Assembly (NCBI GenBank): GCA_023474775.1
Contig: JAMCXP010000008.1
Coordinates: forward strand, 1 to 15,680
Source of the DNA: Candidatus Martarchaeota archaeon
GTDB lineage: Archaea > Micrarchaeota > Micrarchaeia > Norongarragalinales > UBA8480
Reading direction: 5' to 3'
Length of the DNA stretch: 15,680 nucleotides
Positions 8,628 through 14,644 of this stretch are shown piece after piece. The notes below the pieces were generated by a model, which saw only the letters and a program-made list of their open reading frames with translations, was not told where the DNA came from and ran no database searches. The translations under genes were made by a program, and so were the position numbers. Numbering within the stretch: the stretch's first letter is position 1; each line of letters begins with the position of its first letter.

Positions 8628-9692
8628 TTGAACCTTAAACAACCAAGCCAAAAAACAATAAGTGAAGTTCTAAAAGATATAAAAGAAAAAGCAAGAAAAG
8701 TTGGAAACATAAAGTTAATGGAGGTTTGCGGATCGCACACGCAAGCGATAGAAGAAAACGGAATAAGAAGCCTGATGCCTAAAAACATTTCTCTTTTCTC
8801 AGGCCCAGGCTGTCCAGTCTGCGTCACTACAACAACAGAAATAGACGAGGCGATTGAAATAGCAAAAAAAGGAATTACAGTGACAAGCTTCGGGGATTTG
8901 ATAAGAGTTAAGGGAAGCAACGAAAGCCTGCTTGAAAGAAAAGCCAAAGGAGACGATATAAGAATAGTGTACTCAGCATTTGAATCGCTTGAAATAGCAA
9001 AACAAAAAGAGACTGTTCACGTTGGAATCGGATTTGAAACAACCGCCCCTGGAACCGCTCAGGCAATAATTGACGCTAAAAAAAAGAAAATAACAAACTT
9101 TTCAGTTTTAAGCTTTCACAAGTATTTCGTCACTGCCATGGACGCTCTTCTCGAATCAGGCGAAATAACCTTCAATGGGTTGATAGCTCCGGGACACGTA
9201 GGCACAATCACCGGAAGCGATTCCTTCGAGTTTTTAAGCGAAAAACACCGCATTCCTCAAGTAATATCCGGCTTTGAAGGTTTTGATGTTCTGGTTTCAA
9301 TTTCAATTCTCCTGGAAATGATTGAAAAAAAAGAAAATATAACAAAAAACGAATATATCAGAAGTGTCACGAAAAGCGGAAACCGAAAAGCACTCAAAAT
9401 AATGGATGAAGTTTTCAAGCCCTGCGACGCGTCATGGAGGGGAATAGGATTGATTAAAAACACTGGAATGAAAATCAAATTCAAAGAGTTTGACGCAAGG
9501 GAAAAATACGACATTAAAACAAAAAAAGAATATTCAATGCCAAAAGGATGCAGGTGTGGAGAGGTGGTTAAAGGCCAGATTCACAGCGAAGAATGCCCAT
9601 TATTTGGTTTTTGCAATCCTGAAAACCCAATAGGACCTTGCATGATAAGCGTTGAAGGAAGCTGCTACAACACTTATAAATACTCAAAATAG
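8628..9692 (+). CDS. hypD: Hydrogenase maturation protein HypD
   Basis: HypD is the [4Fe-4S] scaffold on which iron receives CO and cyanide ligands together with HypC and HypE. The 354 residues carry the family motifs MEVCGSHTQAI (Cys34), GPGCPVCVTT (Cys62, Cys65), GIGFETTAPGTA, FNGLIAPGHVGTITGS, and a cysteine-rich C-terminus from about 304 (Cys308, 310, 323, 329, 338, 346) for the iron-sulfur cluster. The start is a TTG at 8628: no ATG or GTG lies in frame between the upstream stop at 8607 and the conserved MEVCGSHT motif, and a start at that methionine would remove the N-terminal helix found in the family. Co-transcribed with hypC and convergent with hypE. Confidence 0.96.
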   Translation: MNLKQPSQKTISEVLKDIKEKARKVGNIKLMEVCGSHTQAIEENGIRSLMPKNISLFSGPGCPVCVTTTTEIDEAIEIAKKGITVTSFGDLIRVKGSNESLLERKAKGDDIRIVYSAFESLEIAKQKETVHVGIGFETTAPGTAQAIIDAKKKKITNFSVLSFHKYFVTAMDALLESGEITFNGLIAPGHVGTITGSDSFEFLSEKHRIPQVISGFEGFDVLVSISILLEMIEKKENITKNEYIRSVTKSGNRKALKIMDEVFKPCDASWRGIGLIKNTGMKIKFKEFDAREKYDIKTKKEYSMPKGCRCGEVVKGQIHSEECPLFGFCNPENPIGPCMISVEGSCYNTYKYSK

Positions 9693-9705
9693 CAAGGCGA
9701 TGAAC

Positions 9706-10701
9706 TCAACAGATTCTTGGAAGCATCACTCCTTCAAAAGGAGTTAAAAGCTTCCTTCCACCCACTGAAGTATTTAAAACCACTTCACCACCCTCAACAG
9801 CTTTACCTATCACTGAAGCGTTTTTTCCTAATTTTGTTTTTTTCAGCGTTTTAAGCACAATTCTCGTTTTTGAAGATTCAACAGCGATTATCATCCTGCC
9901 CTCGCACGCCAAGTTAAAAGGATCAAAGCCGTAAATTCTGCACATGCTTTTGACTGTTTTCGAAACAGGAATGGTTTTTTCGAAGATATTCAAGCCTATT
10001 TTAGATTTTTCACTCCACTCATTCAAAGCCATGGTCAAACCACCGCGGGTTAAATCCTTCATGGCATGAACCCCTCCTATTTTAAGGATTTTTTCAACCA
10101 TATCCTGAAGCGGAGCGCAGTCGCTCTTGATTTTTGAAACCCCAATATTTTCCCTTTCAATTAAAATGCTCGCTTCATGCTCACCCACCCCTCCTGAAAC
10201 AATGATATCATCGCCAGGCTTGACGTCAGCGTCGGTCAAAAGTTTTGAGGTTACTCCAATTCCAAAGGCAGATATTGCAATCTGATCTATCTTCCCCTTT
10301 TCCATTACTTTAGTGTCCCCTCCCAAAATAGCTATTCCCTGCTCTTCAGCTGTTTTTCCTATTGAAGATAGGATTTTTTCAAAAACGCTTGAATCCAACC
10401 CTTCTTCTAAAATAAGATTTAGGTGCATTGCAATCGGCTTAGCTCCCATCACACTCAAATCATTCGCCACGCCAACGACAGCAAGTTTTCCAATGTCACC
10501 ACCCTTGAAAAAAAGAGGTTTTACAATATAAGAATCGCTTGTAAATACAAAAAAAGTCTTCCCGCTTTTTATAGCACTACCATCATCCAAAGCGTCAAGC
10601 CCTAAAGCATTGACATTTCTGATTTTGAATTTAGGCATTATAATTTTTTTAATCAAATCTTCAGTTGTCTTTCCCCCAGCCCCGTGAGCAAGCGTTATCA
10701 T
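9706..10701 (-). CDS. hypE: Hydrogenase maturation protein HypE (thiocarbamoyl dehydratase)
   Basis: HypE accepts a carbamoyl group from HypF on its C-terminal cysteine and dehydrates it with ATP to a thiocyanate, the donor of cyanide to HypC-HypD. The product (331 aa from the preferred start) shows the PurM/AIRS-like fold: LAHGAGGKTTEDLI, DDGSAI, FTSDSYIVKPLFFKGGDIGKLAV, GVANDLSVMGAKP, LGGDTKVMEKG, DLTRGGL, and the obligatory terminal PRIC with the active cysteine as the last residue. The frame can be extended to a TTG at 10716, but the ATG at 10701 gives the normal family N-terminus and has a TATA-like TTTAATCATA centred about 26 nt upstream. It ends 13 nt from the convergent hypD. Confidence 0.96.
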   Translation of the reverse strand: MITLAHGAGGKTTEDLIKKIIMPKFKIRNVNALGLDALDDGSAIKSGKTFFVFTSDSYIVKPLFFKGGDIGKLAVVGVANDLSVMGAKPIAMHLNLILEEGLDSSVFEKILSSIGKTAEEQGIAILGGDTKVMEKGKIDQIAISAFGIGVTSKLLTDADVKPGDDIIVSGGVGEHEASILIERENIGVSKIKSDCAPLQDMVEKILKIGGVHAMKDLTRGGLTMALNEWSEKSKIGLNIFEKTIPVSKTVKSMCRIYGFDPFNLACEGRMIIAVESSKTRIVLKTLKKTKLGKNASVIGKAVEGGEVVLNTSVGGRKLLTPFEGVMLPRIC

Positions 10702-10756
10702 GTTTAAGATAATCAATGAATATGATTAAATCTTTTTTCATTTAAAATTCAATCTC
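10702..10756. promoter_or_regulatory. Compact divergent promoter region hypE / GTPase gene
   Basis: A 55-bp A/T-rich gap. On the minus strand AGATTTAATCATATT (about 10720-10734) is centred near -26 of the hypE ATG. On the plus strand ATATGATTAAAT (about 10720-10731) is centred near -30 of the GTPase ATG, so the same bases could serve as a two-way TATA region. Both messages would be leaderless or nearly so. Confidence 0.4.
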
Positions 10757-11935
10757 ATGTTAGTCGGAATAGTAGGGAAACCTAATGTTGGAAAAAGCAC
10801 TTTCTTTCAAGCTCTAACTTCCATTCCAGTTGAAAGAGCTTCAAGGCCATTCACTACCATAAAACCAAACAGAGGCACGGGATATGTAGAAATAGAATGC
10901 GTTGACAAGGAGTTCAAAGTGCAGTGCAACCCTAGGCACGGGTTTTGCATCAACAGCAGGAGATTTGCGCCTGTTGAAATTTTAGATGTTGCCGGGTTGG
11001 TGCCAGGAGCGCATGAAGGAAAAGGCCTTGGAAACAAATTTCTTGACGATTTAAGACAAGCCGACGCTTTGATACATGTTATTGATTTAAGCGGATCCAC
11101 TAATGAAAACGGAGAAAACGTTGAAAAGGGAAGTTACGATCCTGCAAATGACATCAAATTTCTTGAAGACGAAATGGCATTTTGGATTAAAGGCATTTTA
11201 GAAAACAACTGGCAAAAATTGACAAGAGAAAGAAAAAAAAACGACGATGTATTATATAATCAATTAACAGGCTTGGGAATAAGTGGAGGTTCAATCCACA
11301 AAACACTGCTGCAAACAAACTTGATTGAAAAAGAAATCCAAAACTGGAGCGAGGAAGATAGAATGCTTTTCTCAAGAAAAATAAGAGAGGAAAGCAAACC
11401 TATAATAATAGCCGCCAACAAGTGCGACGTTTCTACGAGCGAGGAGAACTACAAAAAACTAAAAGAGCAATTTCCAAACATTCTTATAATCCCAACCTCG
11501 GCAGAAGCTGAAATCACCCTCAAAGAAGCTGGAAAGAAAAAATTAATAGATTACATTCCTGGAGATAAGAACTTCAAAGAAGAAGATGGGTTGAACGAAC
11601 AGCAAAAGAAAGCGCTTGAGATAATAAGAAGAATAATGGAAAAATGGGGGGGCAACGGAGTTCAAGAATGCCTGAACAAAACCGTCTTCGACGTTTTAAA
11701 ATATATAGCTGTTTTCCCTGCAGGGGTTAACAAACTTTCAGACAAAGACGGAAACATCCTGCCGGACGTTTTCCTAATGAAGCCAGAAAGCACTGCATTA
11801 GACTTCGCGGCGACTATTCACTCCACAATGGCGGAAAAATTCATAAAAGCTATAGACGTGAGAACAAAAAAGGCATTGGGAGGGGATCACGTTCTTAAAA
11901 ACAGGGACTGTATTGAAATATTCTTCAAACACTAA
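10757..11935 (+). CDS. YchF/Obg-like P-loop GTPase with TGS domain (archaeal type)
   Basis: A translation-factor-class GTPase of the YchF/Obg group (COG0012-like archaeal form), thought to act on or near ribosomes. Motifs in the 392 residues: G1 GKPNVGKST (7-15), switch region PFTTIKPN (31-38), G3 DVAGL (77-81) followed by VPGAHEGKGLGNKFLDDLR, G4 NKCD (221-224), G5-like TSAE (247-250), and a C-terminal TGS-type region from about 310 (VFPAGVNKL, ATIHSTMAEKFIKAIDVRTKKALGGDHVLKNRD). The canonical NKxD suggests preference for GTP, unlike bacterial YchF, which has an altered G4 and uses ATP. Residues 56-69 have three cysteines (57, 64 and a nearby segment CNPRHGFC) seen in archaeal members. Single gene, divergent from hypE. 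Confidence 0.93.
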   Translation: MLVGIVGKPNVGKSTFFQALTSIPVERASRPFTTIKPNRGTGYVEIECVDKEFKVQCNPRHGFCINSRRFAPVEILDVAGLVPGAHEGKGLGNKFLDDLRQADALIHVIDLSGSTNENGENVEKGSYDPANDIKFLEDEMAFWIKGILENNWQKLTRERKKNDDVLYNQLTGLGISGGSIHKTLLQTNLIEKEIQNWSEEDRMLFSRKIREESKPIIIAANKCDVSTSEENYKKLKEQFPNILIIPTSAEAEITLKEAGKKKLIDYIPGDKNFKEEDGLNEQQKKALEIIRRIMEKWGGNGVQECLNKTVFDVLKYIAVFPAGVNKLSDKDGNILPDVFLMKPESTALDFAATIHSTMAEKFIKAIDVRTKKALGGDHVLKNRDCIEIFFKH

Positions 11936-11982
11936 AAAAAAGCGAAAAACTTAAAAGTGAAAACACGGAAAAAAAACAATCA

Positions 11983-12564
11983 ATGAAAATAAAAAAAATA
12001 GATCTAATAACAAGAAAAACACTTCAAAACGCAATAGAAATAGGAAAAGCAGGAAGCCTGTTTATAATAGGCAAACCACAAAAAAAATACTGGAAAACAA
12101 GCTATAAAAAAATAGGAAATCTGAACATCCTAAACGATGACGACAATCAAGTCATAAAAAAACTAGCTGAAATAGACGGAGCCACAATAATCGATGAAAA
12201 TGGCAACCTGAAAGCTTACGGAGTAACAGTCAAAACAACAAAACATGTTTTAGGGCATGGAAAACGACACGCAAGCGCTGCAGGTATAAGCCAGCATAAA
12301 ACAATAACAATACTATCTTCAGAAGAGGATGGTTACGTCAGGGTGTTTAAAAACGGTAGTTGTATAGAAGAGATAAACGCGAAAACCAAACTGCCCACAA
12401 CAACGATTCAAAAACTGGCTAATTTCATAAACCATCCTGACATAAGAGCACTTACAGCTGGTGGAGTGGCATTATCAATAATAGCCGCTCCGTTGACCGT
12501 TCCGTTTCTTGTATTCACAGGAACATACTTCCTGGTAAACAAGTCAATAAAAGCGATCAAATAA
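11983..12564 (+). CDS. Diadenylate cyclase (DAC/DisA_N domain) with C-terminal hydrophobic segment
   Basis: Likely c-di-AMP synthase, which joins two ATP into the second messenger used for potassium and osmotic control. The 193 residues contain the DAC motifs: ADGA-type IDGATIIDENG (64-74, Asp65-Gly-Ala) and GHGKRHASAAGIS (91-103, Arg95-His96), followed by ILSSEEDGYVRVFKNG (110-125). The residue after Arg-His is Ala, where bacterial enzymes usually have a second Arg. Residues 157-185 (LTAGGVALSIIAAPLTVPF and on) are strongly hydrophobic, enough for one long or two short membrane passes, ending in a basic tail. Archaeal DacZ enzymes as I know them are soluble and longer, with an N-terminal extra domain; bacterial CdaA is anchored at its N-terminus. 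TTAAAAG (about 11951-11957) lies near -30 of the ATG. Confidence 0.88.
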   Translation: MKIKKIDLITRKTLQNAIEIGKAGSLFIIGKPQKKYWKTSYKKIGNLNILNDDDNQVIKKLAEIDGATIIDENGNLKAYGVTVKTTKHVLGHGKRHASAAGISQHKTITILSSEEDGYVRVFKNGSCIEEINAKTKLPTTTIQKLANFINHPDIRALTAGGVALSIIAAPLTVPFLVFTGTYFLVNKSIKAIK

Positions 12565-12570
12565 GGTGAT
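12563..12570 (+). promoter_or_regulatory. Ribosome-binding site AAGGTGAT of the 93-aa membrane protein
   Basis: AAGGTGAT overlaps the TAA stop of the diadenylate cyclase gene by two bases and is 7 nt from the ATG at 12578. It is the same sequence and spacing as at 3993-4000. It supports the ATG at 12578 and translational linkage of the two genes. Confidence 0.85.
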
Positions 12571-12577
12571 GTGAAAA

Positions 12578-12859
12578 ATGGTTTGTTATGTTATACCTCT
12601 TGCTTCGGCTATAGCACTTCAAATAGGATCTAAAAACAAAAACGCTCAAAAATGGTGGTTGATTTTGATGCTATATGGAGGAGCGGTTTTCGGAATAATA
12701 GATCATATTTGGAATGGAGAGTTGTTTCTTATAAGCGGCAATATTTTAAGCGATTTGCTTCTAGGTCTTGTCATAACAATCACAATAGTAATCTCTTGGA
12801 GTGTTTTCGTGTTGATTGTTAAAAACAACCCAAAATTGTCAAATCAAATTGGATATTAA
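12578..12859 (+). CDS. Small membrane protein of unknown function, downstream of diadenylate cyclase
   Basis: A 93-residue protein with about three predicted membrane helices: residues 3-17 (CYVIPLASAIALQIG), 26-45 (WWLILMLYGGAVFGIIDHIW) and 59-82 (DLLLGLVITITIVISWSVFVLIV). Short charged loops (GSKNKNAQK; NGELFLISGN) join them. The IDHIWNGELF segment between helices two and three, with Asp, His and Trp, looks like a conserved signature rather than a random loop, but I cannot name a family. The strong AAGGTGAT site and 13-nt gap show co-expression with the diadenylate cyclase domain, whose C-terminus is itself hydrophobic, so the two products may meet in the membrane. That partnership is inference. 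Confidence 0.8.
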   Translation: MVCYVIPLASAIALQIGSKNKNAQKWWLILMLYGGAVFGIIDHIWNGELFLISGNILSDLLLGLVITITIVISWSVFVLIVKNNPKLSNQIGY

Positions 12860-12883
12860 AAACATGTTAGATCGAGCATTAAA

Positions 12884-12956
12884 CGCCTTAGCCGGGATTT
12901 GAACCCGAGTCACAGGCTCGACAAGCCTGTATGCTAGGCCGCTACACTACTAAGGC
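12884..12956 (-). tRNA. tRNA-Asp (GTC)
   Basis: A complete 73-nt cloverleaf on the minus strand. Acceptor GCCTTAG pairs with CTAAGGC and is followed by discriminator G73, an aspartate identity feature. D-arm GTGT/GCAT with loop AGCGGCCTA. Anticodon stem CAGGC/GCCTG with loop TTGTCGA (anticodon GTC, 12918-12920 region). T-stem TCGGG/CCCGG with loop TTCAAAT. No intron and no encoded CCA. It lies 11 nt downstream of tRNA-Tyr on the same strand and is probably processed from the same transcript. Confidence 0.95.
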
Positions 12957-12981
12957 ATTGAAAAAAATCCCGCTGGCCTGA

Positions 12982-12994
12982 CTTTCAAAAAAAT
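12982..12994 (-). other. tRNA-Tyr intron 2, 13 nt, T-loop position 59/60
   Basis: Intron ATTTTTTTGAAAG. It fits a relaxed BHB: outer helix T-stem GCCTG/CAGGC, 3' bulge AG followed by T60, four-pair central helix TTCA (54-57) with TGAA, 5' bulge A58-A59 then intron A, closed by a six-T loop. Cutting after the second base of each bulge yields loop TTCAAAT. Unspliced, the T-loop would be replaced by a longer hairpin, so removal is needed for a working tRNA. Confidence 0.85.
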
Positions 12995-13016
12995 TTTGAA
13001 CAGGCAACCCTCTGGT

Positions 13017-13040
13017 TTCCACATCTTTGAACTTGTCTAA
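13017..13040 (-). other. tRNA-Tyr intron 1, 24 nt, canonical position 37/38
   Basis: The intron begins TTAGACAAG just after G37 and ends ATGTGGAA just before A38, leaving a normal seven-base loop CTGTAGA. The archaeal bulge-helix-bulge geometry fits: 5' bulge A36-G37-T, 3' bulge AA-A38, outer helix the anticodon stem. The four-base central helix, CTGT with GTGG, has only one Watson-Crick pair and three G-U-type pairs, so it is a weak BHB. Introns at this site are common in archaeal tRNA-Tyr. Confidence 0.8.
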
Positions 13041-13087
13041 CTACAGCCAGATGCTCTGCCGTTGAGCTACAGCGGGATTTTCAACGA

Positions 13088-13122
13088 AAATATTTATAAA
13101 CGCCAATGCTTTTAACTTTTAC
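13088..13122. promoter_or_regulatory. Promoter region shared by surface-protein gene and tRNA-Tyr/Asp
   Basis: AAAATATTTATAAACG (13087-13102) contains a palindromic TTTATAAA centred about 26 nt before the GTG start of the surface protein, an ideal leaderless archaeal arrangement. On the minus strand the same box is only about 20 nt from the tRNA-Tyr 5' end, so GTTAAAAGC (about 13110-13117) may be the tRNA promoter, giving a leader near 10 nt. Confidence 0.5.
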
Positions 13123-14598
13123 GTGAAAAAAAACCTCTTTTTAATATTATTGTTCATAGCCGGATTGACTGCCGCTTTTGACTTCAACGCTACAAATGTT
13201 TACCTTAAAAGCGGAGAAACTTCAAGTTTTGTCAACTTCACGTACAACAGCCAAAATTATTACATGATGAAAATCAACGGTCAAGAATCAATGATATTCC
13301 AATCCAACAACACGCCAGTGACTGATCAAAACACTATAAATCAACTTTTAAGTGCTTACTTTTCAAGCCAATTCTCTCAGCTTCCTTTTAATAATCTTGA
13401 AAGTCAAATCAACGCTAGTTTTTACAACGTAAGCTTTTACTATGGCGGTTGTCTACAAGGAATTGAATCATATTTAGCAGTTCCTTACAATACGTACATG
13501 TTGAGCGTAATAATTCCAAATCAAGGATTTGTATGCCAGCTTCAATGGGAGGCATATAACGATATGCAGAACATAACTTCAGCTCAAAACCAAAGCATCT
13601 ACAATCTAAACCAAAGCATCCAGCAATTCTATTCCAACGTTCAACAACAAAATATAAATGGAATTTTAGGCATTTTAAGCACCATACAAACTTCAGCTCA
13701 ACAACTTGACACTTCTTATAACCGCATGACAAGCGATTTTACAACTTTCACTAATTTTTGCGGTGGCAACAATACCAATACCGCGATTATAGGAATGTTT
13801 TTGACTCCAACCCAGCAAAATGAAAACATCAGTTGTTTTTATCAGAGTTTTATTGATCAAGATTTGAAAAATATAGCTGGCTTGGCACAGCAGGGGAATA
13901 ACTATAATATTCAAAGTATGGAAAGCCAAATTTACACTCAAACAACTCAAAGAACAAACGCAGCGCAGATAGAAATGCAAAAAAGTCAGAGTTTAAACGA
14001 AATGCAGAGCGCTGAAGCAACATATCAAAAAGTTAAAAACTTCTACGCTGGAACTAGCGTTTCAACCTCTTTTCTTTCAGGTTTGCAATTGCAAGCTCAA
14101 AACTCTCTCAACTCATCAAATTTTTCAAGCGGAATTATTGATAAATTCAGCCAAGCTGTCCAGCAGTTTTATGGAGTATCAAGTCAATTCAATCTTACTA
14201 CTTATTCTCTTTCAAACACTTTAAATGTTATTAATACCGCTATTGAAAGAGTGGGAAGAAGCGACCCTAGAATACAGCAGGTACAGCAAAACTACACTTC
14301 AATCGAAGAGCAATATAAAAACCTTTCACAGGAATTGTCAAACGGCATTCCAATTACAACTAGCCAGCTTCAGGCAGTTCAAACGCAATCAGATTCTCTG
14401 TCAAACTACGCAACTTCTCTTCAGCCTCCTGAAAACCAGTTTGGATGGATTCAAATCATAGCTGTTATAGTAATTGTAATTGTAATAATAATAGTCCTGT
14501 TTTACTTTAAAAAATTCAAGAAAGAACCACCGAAAATAACTGACTTAAGCACAGAGTACAATCTAAATTCAAATAAGGTACAAAAGCCAACTAAATAA
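13123..14598 (+). CDS. Secreted membrane-anchored Q/N/S-rich surface protein
   Basis: I do not recognise a named family. The 491-residue product begins with a signal peptide (MKKNLFLILLFIAGLTAA, likely cut near 18), has a long extracellular part, one strong membrane helix at about 440-462 (IIAVIVIVIVIIIVLF) and a basic cytoplasmic tail (KKFKKEPPK...). The ectodomain is unusually rich in Gln, Asn and Ser, with at least a dozen N-glycosylation sequons (for example NAT, NFT, NAS, NVS, NIT, NQS, NIS, NLT, NYT) and only four cysteines, enough for two disulfides. Long stretches (about 160-300 and 370-430) look helical or coiled-coil. The GTG start is supported by the signal peptide and by TTTATAAA at leaderless distance. 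It could be a cell-surface or adhesion component. Confidence 0.85.
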   Translation: MKKNLFLILLFIAGLTAAFDFNATNVYLKSGETSSFVNFTYNSQNYYMMKINGQESMIFQSNNTPVTDQNTINQLLSAYFSSQFSQLPFNNLESQINASFYNVSFYYGGCLQGIESYLAVPYNTYMLSVIIPNQGFVCQLQWEAYNDMQNITSAQNQSIYNLNQSIQQFYSNVQQQNINGILGILSTIQTSAQQLDTSYNRMTSDFTTFTNFCGGNNTNTAIIGMFLTPTQQNENISCFYQSFIDQDLKNIAGLAQQGNNYNIQSMESQIYTQTTQRTNAAQIEMQKSQSLNEMQSAEATYQKVKNFYAGTSVSTSFLSGLQLQAQNSLNSSNFSSGIIDKFSQAVQQFYGVSSQFNLTTYSLSNTLNVINTAIERVGRSDPRIQQVQQNYTSIEEQYKNLSQELSNGIPITTSQLQAVQTQSDSLSNYATSLQPPENQFGWIQIIAVIVIVIVIIIVLFYFKKFKKEPPKITDLSTEYNLNSNKVQKPTK

Positions 14599-14644
14599 AA
14601 TTAACTCTGATTTTTAGAAATAATACACTACTAATTAAAAATAA
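14599..14644. terminator. Convergent T-rich termination region, surface protein / tRNA-Pro
   Basis: Between the surface-protein stop and the tRNA-Pro 3' end there are T-runs in both directions: GATTTTTAG on the plus strand (14611-14619) and ATTATTTTTAATTAG on the minus strand (about 14630-14644). Short T-runs are typical archaeal terminators. No hairpin is obvious. Confidence 0.4.

Larger units (their letters stand above)
12968..13076 (-). tRNA. tRNA-Tyr (GTA) with two introns
   Basis: The gene is 109 nt and folds to a 72-nt tRNA once two insertions are removed. Acceptor CCCGCTG/CAGCGGG with C1-G72 and discriminator A73, both archaeal tyrosine identity features; TA at 8-9; D-arm GCTC-AACGGCA-GAGC; anticodon stem TCTGG/CCAGA; anticodon GTA at 13042-13044. 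The anticodon loop has 24 extra nt after G37 (13017-13040) and the T-loop has 13 extra nt (12982-12994) between an intact T-stem GCCTG/CAGGC. Removing the second leaves TTCAAAT, identical to the T-loops of the other two tRNAs here. No CCA is encoded. A palindromic TTTATAAA box (13093-13100) and GTTAAAAGC (about 13110-13117) lie upstream. Confidence 0.92.

Noticed and set aside
8378..8947. A 189-residue hydrophobic reading frame on the minus strand.
   Set aside because: It is antisense to hypC and hypD, which have clear family motifs; it shows no own start signal or recognisable sequence.
10702..10716. hypE starting at TTG (10716).
   Set aside because: The ATG at 10701 gives the family N-terminus and has a TATA-like box at leaderless distance.
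12981..13000. The T-loop insertion in tRNA-Tyr as an extended variable feature or sequencing error in a homopolymer.
   Set aside because: The T-stem on both sides is perfect, the insertion forms a 4-bp BHB helix, and excision gives the exact T-loop of neighbouring tRNAs. A homopolymer error could change its length but not create it.
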